Source: OPU3-GD-OMZ sp964515235
GTDB lineage: Bacteria; Pseudomonadota; Gammaproteobacteria; Methylococcales; Methylomonadaceae
Length of the DNA: 64,000 nucleotides
Reading direction: 5' to 3'
NCBI GenBank assembly: GCA_964515235.1
Contig: CAZEVO010000006.1
Coordinates: forward strand, 1 to 64,000
Each line of letters begins with the position of its first letter. Position 1 is the first letter of the stretch. The notes beneath the pieces are model-generated. The model worked only from the letters and a program-made list of their open reading frames with translations, was not told the origin of the DNA and did no database searches. Both the position numbers and the translations under genes were made by a program. Positions 16,217-23,903 of this stretch are shown here, piece after piece.

Positions 16217-16792
16217 TTAGCTAAATAAAGTAATCATTTGCTCTATAGGCGGTAAAATTAGCATTTTTGCTAATTGTAGCCCGATAATGGCTATTAGTGG
16301 TGATAAGTCGATGCCTGAAATAGCAGGCATCATTCCGCGACAAATGCGTAGCAAGGGCTCGGTTAAGTTGTTTAACAATGTTGCTGCTGGGTTGCTGTAG
16401 CCTTGCGAGAACCAACTGAGAATGGCGCGGGCAAAAATTGCAAAGACAAAGATATTTAAGAAAGTGGATACAAGTTGTGAGATTGTTAGCAAAAATAATG
16501 CGGTAACTGACAAGGAAACACCTTTGAGCATGAGAATTGTGTAGTCAGAGGTCATTTGTATGATCAGTGCCAAGATAATGCAAGATGTATCGGCCCTACC
16601 TACTGAGGGGATGATTCTACGCATATGTTTTAGCGGTGGGTGGGTAATCTTAACTAGTAGCTGGATGTAGGGATTATAGAAGTCAGCATTAACCCACTGT
16701 AATAAAAACCGCAAAAGGATCGCAAGGATATACAGGGAAATAAAGGTGTCTATAAGAAAAATAACTGGGTTGGTCATGTAAGTAGAGTCCAT
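16217..16792 (-). CDS. yggT: YggT family membrane protein
   Basis: A 191-residue inner-membrane protein with two tandem YggT repeats, each of two hydrophobic segments around a polar motif. The first repeat has FLLQWVNADFYNPYIQLLVKITHPPLKHMRRIIP; the second has RAILSWFSQGYSNPAATLLNNLTEPLLRICRGMMP. Its function is not settled; links to osmotic or ion homeostasis are reported for relatives. The start overlaps the proC stop by one base (TAATG), so the pair is coupled. Confidence 0.93.
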   Translation of the reverse strand: MDSTYMTNPVIFLIDTFISLYILAILLRFLLQWVNADFYNPYIQLLVKITHPPLKHMRRIIPSVGRADTSCIILALIIQMTSDYTILMLKGVSLSVTALFLLTISQLVSTFLNIFVFAIFARAILSWFSQGYSNPAATLLNNLTEPLLRICRGMMPAISGIDLSPLIAIIGLQLAKMLILPPIEQMITLFS

Positions 16793-17619
16793 TATTTTTC
16801 TCCTAGTTCAGTGGACATTTCTATGGATCGGTTAAAGGCAGCGTAGACAGCTTGATTAACCAGTGTTTCAAAATTGCCATCCTGAAAAGTTTGTATGGCC
16901 TGTTGTGTGGTACCTCCTTGAGAGGTTACTTTAGTGCGTAGTTCTTGAGGTGATTCGCCAGATTCTAGGGCGGTTTTAGCAGCCCCTAATGCCGTTTGCT
17001 GGATTAGTAATCGAGCGGTTTGTTCTGGTAGGCCGAGTTCGAGGGCTGATTTTTCCATGGCTTCCATGAGTAGAAAAAAGTAAGCGGGACCACTACCTGA
17101 AACTGCGGTTACTGTATCCATGAGGCTTTCGCTGTCAACCCAGAGGGCAATTCCAACAGCTCGTAAAATATTCTCAGTTAAGTCGCGTTGTTGAGGGTTG
17201 ACATTGTTATTAGCATGTAGGGCTGTCGCGCCGGTTTGCACTAGTGCGGGCGTATTAGGCATACAGCGGACAATAGCCTGATGTTTCCCTAGCCAATGAC
17301 CTAGACTAGCCTGATTGATGCCGGCGGCAATAGAAATAAATAAAGAGGTTTTATCCGTGATGGCGGTGCGAATGTTTTCACAGACACTTTTCATGGTTTG
17401 TGGCTTAACCGCTAAAACAATAATATCTGATTGTTGTGCTAGGTCGACAGAGCTTGAATATGTACAGATGTTAAACGTTGACTTGAGCGATTGAAGTTTA
17501 TTGTTGTCAATGTCATAAACATTTATATTTTCACAGGGGTGTTTACTTGCAATGAGCCCGCTAATGAGGCTGGTTGCCATATTTCCTCCGCCGATAAAGC
17601 CAATTGTTTTTGTCTGCAT
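16792..17619 (-). CDS. proC: Pyrroline-5-carboxylate reductase
   Basis: Catalyses the last step of proline synthesis, reducing pyrroline-5-carboxylate with NAD(P)H. The dinucleotide motif GFIGGGNMATSLI begins at residue 7. The C-terminal substrate and dimer region has TAVSGSGPAYFFLLMEAM (about 166-183) and TSQGGTTQQAI (about 232-242), both family signatures. Length 275 is usual. proB, for an earlier step, is elsewhere in the window (29.3 kb); no proA was seen. Here proC pairs with yggT but not with yggS. Confidence 0.97.
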   Translation of the reverse strand: MQTKTIGFIGGGNMATSLISGLIASKHPCENINVYDIDNNKLQSLKSTFNICTYSSSVDLAQQSDIIVLAVKPQTMKSVCENIRTAITDKTSLFISIAAGINQASLGHWLGKHQAIVRCMPNTPALVQTGATALHANNNVNPQQRDLTENILRAVGIALWVDSESLMDTVTAVSGSGPAYFFLLMEAMEKSALELGLPEQTARLLIQQTALGAAKTALESGESPQELRTKVTSQGGTTQQAIQTFQDGNFETLVNQAVYAAFNRSIEMSTELGEK

Positions 17620-17695
17620 AAAATGTCACTGAATTAATAAAAATAGATTTTATTTTACCCTATCTTTTCAATGGGGTAATCATGCATCAAAGATA

Positions 17696-17725
17696 TTGTT
17701 CAAAAATGTTTTAAATTTTTATAAT
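17696..17725 (+). promoter_or_regulatory. Sigma-70-like promoter of the radical SAM gene
   Basis: TTGTTC (17696-17701), 18-bp spacing, TATAAT (17720-17725). Predicted start near 17732, giving a leader of about 56 nt before the ATG at 17788. It lies in the divergent gap with proC. Confidence 0.6.
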
Positions 17726-17787
17726 AGAACCCAGTATAGTTAAGGTGCTTTGGTTGTTTAACAGTGGGTTGCTAATGATTAAGAAAT

Positions 17788-18780
17788 ATGATTGAAACCA
17801 TTTATATAGAAGAGGCTGTTAGCGAGCATCCTCGAGTCAAGGATGTTTTAAACCGTTTCCCAAAAGCAAGAATCATTGAATGTACGCGTTATGGCGAGGT
17901 GTTTAATCCGAAAGCACAGAACTTTCGATTACAGAAAGCAAAACCCGCATTGATCTTAGCTGAGAAATATAAGAATTTTGTCTTGGAAGCTCCGTCAGGT
18001 TATGGCATTGGAGCAGAAAGGAATTATTACTTTTCACATATGTTGAATTGTTTATATGACTGTCGCTATTGTTTTTTACAGGGGATGTTTCAGTCGGCTA
18101 ATTATATTTTATTCGTTAATTATGAAGATTTTCAATTGGAAATAAAACAGTTCAGCCAGCAGTTTTCTGAGCATCCGGTGCATTTCTTTTCAGGGTATGA
18201 CTGTGATAGTTTGGCAATGGACCCAGTCACAGGCTTTGTTGGCGAGTTTTTACCACTTTTTGAGTCGCTACCTAATGCTTGGCTAGAATTGCGGACAAAA
18301 AGCACACAAGTCCGGGGGTTGCTGAGTTACGGTCCTGTAGAGCGTTGTGTGGTGGCATTCAGCTTTTCCCCGAAAGAGGTAAGTGAGTTGCTTGAAGCAA
18401 AAACGCCTTCGGTACAGCGTCGTATTGATGCTATGTGTAAGTTACAGACACAAGGTTGGAAAATTGGTTTGCGCTTTGACCCTATTATTTATCATGTTGA
18501 TTATCAGCGGCAATATCAGCAGTTATTTGAACAAATATTTAAACGAGTTAATATAGACCAATTGCATTCGGTCAGTTTGGGTGCCTTTAGGTTGCCGGAT
18601 AATTTTTTTAAAAAGATTCAACGCTTATACCCAGAAGAAAAAATGTTTGCAGGCCCTTTTGAAAGTCAGCATAAAATGGTTTCCTATCGAGTTGAAATAG
18701 AGCAGGAAATGATGGCATTTTGTAGTGAATTGTTGACGCGTTATGTATCGGAAGATAAATTCTTTCCATGTCTGATTTAA
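17788..18780 (+). CDS. Spore photoproduct lyase-like radical SAM protein
   Basis: A radical SAM enzyme of the SplB family, which in Bacillus repairs the thymine spore photoproduct. The cluster motif CLYDCRYC has Cys88, Cys92 and Cys95 (Cx3Cx2C). Cys139 in GYDCDSLAMDP lies 44 residues after the last cluster Cys, the same spacing as the hydrogen-donor Cys141 after Cys97 in the Bacillus enzyme as I recall it. Length 330 is close to the family. A non-sporulating gammaproteobacterium has no spores, so the substrate may be another UV lesion or something unrelated. It has its own promoter and overlaps the following SDR gene. Confidence 0.88.
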   Translation: MIETIYIEEAVSEHPRVKDVLNRFPKARIIECTRYGEVFNPKAQNFRLQKAKPALILAEKYKNFVLEAPSGYGIGAERNYYFSHMLNCLYDCRYCFLQGMFQSANYILFVNYEDFQLEIKQFSQQFSEHPVHFFSGYDCDSLAMDPVTGFVGEFLPLFESLPNAWLELRTKSTQVRGLLSYGPVERCVVAFSFSPKEVSELLEAKTPSVQRRIDAMCKLQTQGWKIGLRFDPIIYHVDYQRQYQQLFEQIFKRVNIDQLHSVSLGAFRLPDNFFKKIQRLYPEEKMFAGPFESQHKMVSYRVEIEQEMMAFCSELLTRYVSEDKFFPCLI

Positions 18781-19478
18781 TGCGGTCAGTGTTAGTCACC
18801 GGCGCTAGTTCTGGGATCGGTCGTTCAGTCGCAAAAGCATTGTTGAAGGAAGGCTATTTTGTTTTTGGAACATCGAGAGATTGTCGTCAATTTAAGACTG
18901 AGCATAGTCATTTTTTGCCGGTTGAAATGGACTTTTCTAGACTTTCTCTTTTAGCAGAGCAAGCTAAACAACTAGAACTAAGATACCCTGATATTTCCGC
19001 TATTGTCTTTTGTGCAGGTTATGGGCGGTTTGGTTCCATTGAGCAATTCAACCACCAGCAAATTGATGCTTTAATGACGGTTAATTTTACTGGTCAGGCT
19101 GTGTTAGCGCGTACTTTTGTGCCGGCGTTTAAAGGTAAAGATCGAGCTGATTTTATTTTTATTGGATCTGAAGCTGCATTGCAAGGGCGCCGACAAGGTG
19201 CAATTTATTGTGCTAGTAAATTTGCAGTACGTGGATTTTCACAGGCACTGAGGGAGGAGTGTGCTAAGAGTCAGGTTAAGGTGACATTAATTAATCCGGG
19301 GATGGTGAAAACTGAATTTTTTGACTCTTTGGATTTTGAGCCCGGAGCAGAGGAGAGTAATTATATTTTGCCTGAGGACTTAGCGACGACGGTTAATTAT
19401 ATTTTAATGACGCGTAAGGGAATCTCGGTTGACGAAATAATTATAAATCCACTAAAAAAAGTTGTTAAATTTAAGTGA
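18768..19478 (+). CDS. Short-chain dehydrogenase/reductase
   Basis: A classical SDR of 236 residues. The cofactor motif TGASSGIG is at residues 11-18, CAGYG (about 82-86) stands in for NNAG, and the catalytic set is Ser in FIGSEAA (about 136) with YCASK (Tyr and Lys, about 151-155). After the glycine motif the sequence GTSRD suggests NADP preference. An alternative ATG at 18780 forms a TAATG overlap with the upstream stop and would remove four residues. Substrate unknown. Co-transcription with the SplB-like gene is very likely. Confidence 0.9.
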   Translation: MSDLMRSVLVTGASSGIGRSVAKALLKEGYFVFGTSRDCRQFKTEHSHFLPVEMDFSRLSLLAEQAKQLELRYPDISAIVFCAGYGRFGSIEQFNHQQIDALMTVNFTGQAVLARTFVPAFKGKDRADFIFIGSEAALQGRRQGAIYCASKFAVRGFSQALREECAKSQVKVTLINPGMVKTEFFDSLDFEPGAEESNYILPEDLATTVNYILMTRKGISVDEIIINPLKKVVKFK

Positions 19479-19582
19479 GTAATTAGGGAGTATTACTTAA
19501 TTACATCGAATTATTGTTGCATTGATTTAAATGCTTAGGAAGAATTAAACAGTCTTCTGAAGTGGTTTTGAAAGGGAATAAA

Positions 19583-20080
19583 ATGACGAGAGTGCGAATT
19601 ATATTTTTATTGGGGTTTTTGGGGTGCTTTGTTTTATTGTTAGTGGCCGCTTATTTTCAGTTTGTAGAAGAGCTTGAACCTTGCCCATTATGTATTTCTC
19701 AGCGGATTATTATTTTAGTCGTGGGTGTTGTTTTTTTGGTGGCGGCAGTTCATCACCCTAGGCAATTAGGTCTGAGGATTTACTCTGCTTTTATTCTGAG
19801 TGTTGCACTGATTGGGGCGAGTGTTTCAGCTCGACATGTATGGTTGCAGAATTTACCTGCTGATGAGGTGCCTGAATGTAGTCCTGGATTAGGCTATGTG
19901 TTTGAAAACTTTCCATTAGTAGAAACATTAAAATTGATGCTGAATGGGACTGGAGAGTGTGCGGATATAGCATGGGTTTTTTTGGGCCTTACAATCCCGG
20001 GTTGGACTTTAATTGCATTTTTGGTATTGGCTGTAATAGGGCTTTTGCCATCGTTGACAAAAATTGGGGGTAAATCGTGA
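19583..20080 (+). CDS. dsbB: Disulfide bond formation protein B
   Basis: An inner-membrane quinone reductase that reoxidises DsbA. Four membrane helices are visible. The first redox pair is Cys34/Cys37 (CPLC), and the second periplasmic loop holds Cys99 and Cys126, so both essential disulfides are present. Start 19583 (MTRVRIIF, 165 residues) has AAAGGGA upstream and is preferred over a longer in-frame start. The stop overlaps the next gene's GTG by four bases. No dsbA lies in the window. Confidence 0.95.
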   Translation: MTRVRIIFLLGFLGCFVLLLVAAYFQFVEELEPCPLCISQRIIILVVGVVFLVAAVHHPRQLGLRIYSAFILSVALIGASVSARHVWLQNLPADEVPECSPGLGYVFENFPLVETLKLMLNGTGECADIAWVFLGLTIPGWTLIAFLVLAVIGLLPSLTKIGGKS

Positions 20081-20886
20081 AACGAATACATCGGTGTTTC
20101 ATTTTAGGAGTGATTTTAAGTAGTTTTTTGGGGGTACAGCTTGCTTATGGGGTTACTTTGGAAAAGGTAATTGCAGGAGAGCATCGTCAGGATAAAAATA
20201 AATTGCGAGATCAGTATCGTCACCCGTTACAAACATTAAAGTTTTTTGATATTAGGGAGAATATGACGGTAGTTGAGGTTTGGCCAGGCTCTGGTTGGTA
20301 TAGCGAGATTCTGGCTCCATTTCTTAAAGAGCAAGGGGTATTGTATTTAGCGCATTTCTCTTCTGATTCAAAGGTACCGTACTTCCAGAAAAGTGCGCAA
20401 TTATTTGAGGAAAAAATAAAGGCTGATCCATCGATCTATGGTAGGGCTCAGGTAACTGTTTTTGAACCACCAGAAGTATTGCATATGGCGCCTAAGGGAA
20501 CGGTTGATCGGGTTTTGACGTTTAGAAATATTCACAATTGGATGAAATCAGGGCAACTTCACACCGTATTGGAAGCATTTTTTGAAGTTTTAAAGCCTGG
20601 AGGTATTTTAGGGGTGGTGGAGCATCGAGAAACACCGGGGCATATTTTAGATCAGCAGGCACTGAACGGTTATGTATCAGAAAATTATTTAAAAGCCATG
20701 GCTGAAAAAACTGGGTTTAAGTTTTTGGCGAGTACGGAGGTCAATGCAAACCCTCAAGATGACCATGACCATCCCGAAGGGGTTTGGACGTTACCACCAC
20801 GGTTAAAATTACAAGAGCAAGACCGGGAAAAATTTGTATCAATTGGAGAAAGTGACCGGATGACCCTGATGTTCATTAAGCCCTAG
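20077..20886 (+). CDS. Exported methyltransferase-like protein (COG4798 type)
   Basis: A 269-residue protein with an N-terminal signal peptide (about residues 1-25, MKRIHRCFILGVILSS onward, ending LAYG). A class I SAM-dependent methyltransferase fold follows. Motif I is EVWPGSGWYSEIL (about 66-78). FRNIHNWM (about 150) and LKPGGILGVVEH (about 172) match post-I regions of the family. The C-terminus has a His/Asp-rich segment DDHDHPEGVW. A SAM-dependent fold behind an export signal is puzzling because SAM is cytoplasmic. The GTG start overlaps dsbB, so the two are coupled. Substrate unknown. Confidence 0.85.
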   Translation: MKRIHRCFILGVILSSFLGVQLAYGVTLEKVIAGEHRQDKNKLRDQYRHPLQTLKFFDIRENMTVVEVWPGSGWYSEILAPFLKEQGVLYLAHFSSDSKVPYFQKSAQLFEEKIKADPSIYGRAQVTVFEPPEVLHMAPKGTVDRVLTFRNIHNWMKSGQLHTVLEAFFEVLKPGGILGVVEHRETPGHILDQQALNGYVSENYLKAMAEKTGFKFLASTEVNANPQDDHDHPEGVWTLPPRLKLQEQDREKFVSIGESDRMTLMFIKP

Positions 20887-21469
20887 TGCGCTTATGTAAA
20901 GGGCTCCCTTGTGGAAAGTGGGAGCGTAGAAAATTCATTTGGTCTGCTAAAATATGACGGCCTTGTAGAAAGATATATTCGGCATATGTGGGAGTGAAAG
21001 GGATTGCCAGTAATTGTAGTCCTGAACGTTCAAGGCTATGGTCCGCTTTTATATTATTACAATGTTTGCAGGCGGTCACCACATTGTTCCAGTGGTCTTT
21101 GCCTTTTTGACTTAATGGCGTAATGTGATCTCTTGATAATTCTGTTCGGTGGTAACGGATGCCACAATAAAGGCAAAGGTAGTCGTCACGTTTGAATAAC
21201 GTTTTATTGTCAAGTGTAGGGACAAACTTTTGCGCAAGAGTGTTGCCATTTTGGTGTAGACAGTTTGTAGCCAATATTGAGTTTATTTCGATGCTGCTCT
21301 GAACACCAGTGTGGCTATTGACTCCGCCATGCATCGTGTAAAGGGGAGAGCCTAAGGTATAAACGACATGATCTAAGGCATAAAGTTTTGCTGCCGTTTG
21401 AAAATTAATCCATTCGAGTGGAATACCTGCAATATCAGTACGAAGAACTTGCTGTTGAGGTACGAACAT
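20876..21469 (-). CDS. HNH endonuclease family protein
   Basis: A 197-residue protein with an HNH nuclease domain at about residues 93-150. LFKRDDYLCLYCGIRYHRTELSRDHITPLSQKGKDHWNN holds the zinc CxxC and the DH of the HNH motif, and ACKHCNNIKAD completes the zinc site and final N. The N-terminal half (about 1-85) has no recognised domain. Such stand-alone HNH proteins are conserved in many gammaproteobacteria and are not necessarily mobile. The last 11 bases overlap the end of the converging methyltransferase-like gene. Confidence 0.9.
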   Translation of the reverse strand: MFVPQQQVLRTDIAGIPLEWINFQTAAKLYALDHVVYTLGSPLYTMHGGVNSHTGVQSSIEINSILATNCLHQNGNTLAQKFVPTLDNKTLFKRDDYLCLYCGIRYHRTELSRDHITPLSQKGKDHWNNVVTACKHCNNIKADHSLERSGLQLLAIPFTPTYAEYIFLQGRHILADQMNFLRSHFPQGSPLHKRTRA

Positions 21470-21558
21470 ATTGATGCCTTAAGGATTGTTGGTTAAAGGA
21501 GCATGGTTGTCATTTTTATTAAAATGCGTTGGCGTACAGTATTTATTAAATAATTCAC

Positions 21559-23790
21559 ATGATTAAGTCAAGTCAAAATAGCGAGAATGTCCTTCAAGTT
21601 GCTGTGATGGTGCCGTTATATCGGCTTTTCGATTATAAAGTGCCTGAAGGCTTTGATATGGATTCATTGGTGCCAGGTGTTCGATTACGTGTTCCTTTTG
21701 GTACTCGTAGTAAAATTGGTGTGTTAGTCGCGTTCGGGCCAAGTAGTCATTTGGCTTTTGATAAGTTAAAAGCAGTGCAAGATGTTTTGGATCCCAAGCC
21801 TTTGTTATCAGTCGATGATTTAGATTTTTTGGAGTGGGTGAGTCGTTACTACCATTATCCTATAGGGGAAGTTGTTAGTTATGCATTGCCAGTACTATTG
21901 CGGCAAGGGAGACAAGTCACATTAAAAACCGCCTCGTTATTTAGGTTAACTGCTTCAGGGCTCGCGGTGGATGCTCTGGCCTTAACGCGATCACCTCGTC
22001 AGCAGGCGTTATTAAAGTTTATGAAGCAGAAAGGCCAGCCACTTGATGAGTCGGCGTTGAGAGCTTGGCATAAAGGAGGTAAAAAAGTCATGACTGCCTT
22101 GATGGTTAAAGGGTATGCTGAATGTTGTGGTTCAGCACCCATGCTAAAGGAAGGATCAGTTATGGGCGTTAGTGATGTTGATGTGTCTTTGACCACAGAG
22201 CAGCAGCGAGCGATTGATCGTATCAATAACAATCTAGATACTTATAATGCCTTTTTGTTAGAGGGCGTTACGGGTAGTGGTAAGACGGAAGTTTATATGC
22301 GAGTTATTGACGCAGTGACCAAGCAAGGAAAGCAAGTCTTGGTGCTTTTGCCTGAAATTAGTTTAACGCCACAAATTGAAAGCCGTTTTAGGCAGCGATT
22401 TAATGTTGCTATTGCAATATCGCATTCCGGCTTAACAGATTCGCAGCGTTGTCAGTCATGGCTTAATGTGCAACAAGGACATGCTAGTGTGTTATTGGGA
22501 ACACGATCGGCATTATTTAATTCAATGCCGCGATTGGGGTTGATTATTATTGATGAAGAACATGACGTATCCTTTAAACAACAAGAGCGATTACGGTTTT
22601 CTGCTCGAGATATGGCGCTGTTAAAAGCAAAGAAACGAAAAATTCCGATTATCATGGGTTCTGCAACACCATCTTTAGAGAGTTTAAATAACGTAGAGAA
22701 AGGACAATACCAGAAGCTTGCATTAACACAGCGTATCGGAGTAGCAGCGTTACCAAAAGTAAGGTTGTTAGATATTCGTAATCAGAAGTTAGTTGATGGT
22801 TTATCTGGTGTATTGATGGATGCGATCAGAAAAACAGTTTGTCGAGGTGAGCAAGTAATCTTGTTTTTAAACAGGCGAGGGTTTTCGCCAACCTTAATGT
22901 GCCATAGTTGTGGTTGGGTTGCTCAGTGCTCGCACTGTGATGTTAATTTAGTTGTGCACGAGAAACTGGGTTTATTACGGTGTCACCATTGTGATTATCA
23001 GCGCCGAAAAAATCAGCAATGTGAGGTTTGTGGTTGTTTAGAATTAGTGTCGTTAGGTGTTGGAACGGAGCGTGTTGAAAAAACGTTAGTTGAAGAATTT
23101 GGCCAAGATCAAGTTGTTCGTATAGACCGAGACAATGTTCGTCACCGAAGTGATTTAGAGACCGCTTTAGCAGGGATTTATTCTGGCCAGTCTAAGGTTA
23201 TATTAGGAACCCAAATGCTCTCAAAAGGGCACCATTTTGAGAATGTAACATTGGTGGGTATTATTGATATTGACAGTGGTCTATTCAGTATTGATTATCA
23301 TGCGCCAGAAAGATTGGCGCAGTTGATTGTTCAGGTTTCTGGTCGAGCCGGGCGGTCTCAGAAAAAAGGATTGGTACTTCTACAGACACGGCAACCGGAC
23401 CATGTATTATTAAAAACCTTGATTGAACAAGATTTTTCTGCATTTGCGAAAGAAAGTCTGTTAGAAAGGAAAGCGGCAGGGTTGCCGCCGTTTAGTTTTC
23501 ACGCATTGTTTAGAGTCAATGCGGTTTCAGAGTCGTTGGCGATGGCGTTTTTACAGCAAGTACGGTTATTCTTGACTCCTCACGTTGTCCAGAATGTTCA
23601 TATATTTGGACCTGTTCCAGCGCCCATGGTTAGGCGGGCAGAACGATTTCATTATCAGTTGTTATTGCAAGCCAGCCAGAGAAAGCACTTACATCAAATA
23701 CTGGACTTTTTGGTTAAGGAGATTGGTGCTTTTGAAATGGTTAGAAAAGTAAGATGGTCTATTGACGTAGATCCGGTGGATTTATACTAA
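21559..23790 (+). CDS. priA: Primosomal helicase PriA
   Basis: A 3'-5' helicase that recognises stalled forks and loads the replicative helicase for restart. The N-terminal DNA-binding part (about 1-190) is followed by Walker A GVTGSGKTE (about 236-244), Walker B IIDEEHD (about 331-337) and two zinc sites from eight Cys (CHSCGWVAQCSHC; CHHCDYQRRKNQQCEVC, about 450-492) that insert into the second helicase lobe. Length 743 is full. It is divergent from the HNH gene and starts a rightward run with argS and the SPOR gene. Confidence 0.98.
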   Translation: MIKSSQNSENVLQVAVMVPLYRLFDYKVPEGFDMDSLVPGVRLRVPFGTRSKIGVLVAFGPSSHLAFDKLKAVQDVLDPKPLLSVDDLDFLEWVSRYYHYPIGEVVSYALPVLLRQGRQVTLKTASLFRLTASGLAVDALALTRSPRQQALLKFMKQKGQPLDESALRAWHKGGKKVMTALMVKGYAECCGSAPMLKEGSVMGVSDVDVSLTTEQQRAIDRINNNLDTYNAFLLEGVTGSGKTEVYMRVIDAVTKQGKQVLVLLPEISLTPQIESRFRQRFNVAIAISHSGLTDSQRCQSWLNVQQGHASVLLGTRSALFNSMPRLGLIIIDEEHDVSFKQQERLRFSARDMALLKAKKRKIPIIMGSATPSLESLNNVEKGQYQKLALTQRIGVAALPKVRLLDIRNQKLVDGLSGVLMDAIRKTVCRGEQVILFLNRRGFSPTLMCHSCGWVAQCSHCDVNLVVHEKLGLLRCHHCDYQRRKNQQCEVCGCLELVSLGVGTERVEKTLVEEFGQDQVVRIDRDNVRHRSDLETALAGIYSGQSKVILGTQMLSKGHHFENVTLVGIIDIDSGLFSIDYHAPERLAQLIVQVSGRAGRSQKKGLVLLQTRQPDHVLLKTLIEQDFSAFAKESLLERKAAGLPPFSFHALFRVNAVSESLAMAFLQQVRLFLTPHVVQNVHIFGPVPAPMVRRAERFHYQLLLQASQRKHLHQILDFLVKEIGAFEMVRKVRWSIDVDPVDLY

Positions 23791-23903
23791 TTATGAGGAT
23801 TGGAATTTAAATTATTTACAAGTGATAGATCTGTGTCGCTAGATAATCTGAGGTAGTTATTGGATAATAGCGCTTTATTTTTGAACTGATTGAAGTCGTT
23901 AAT

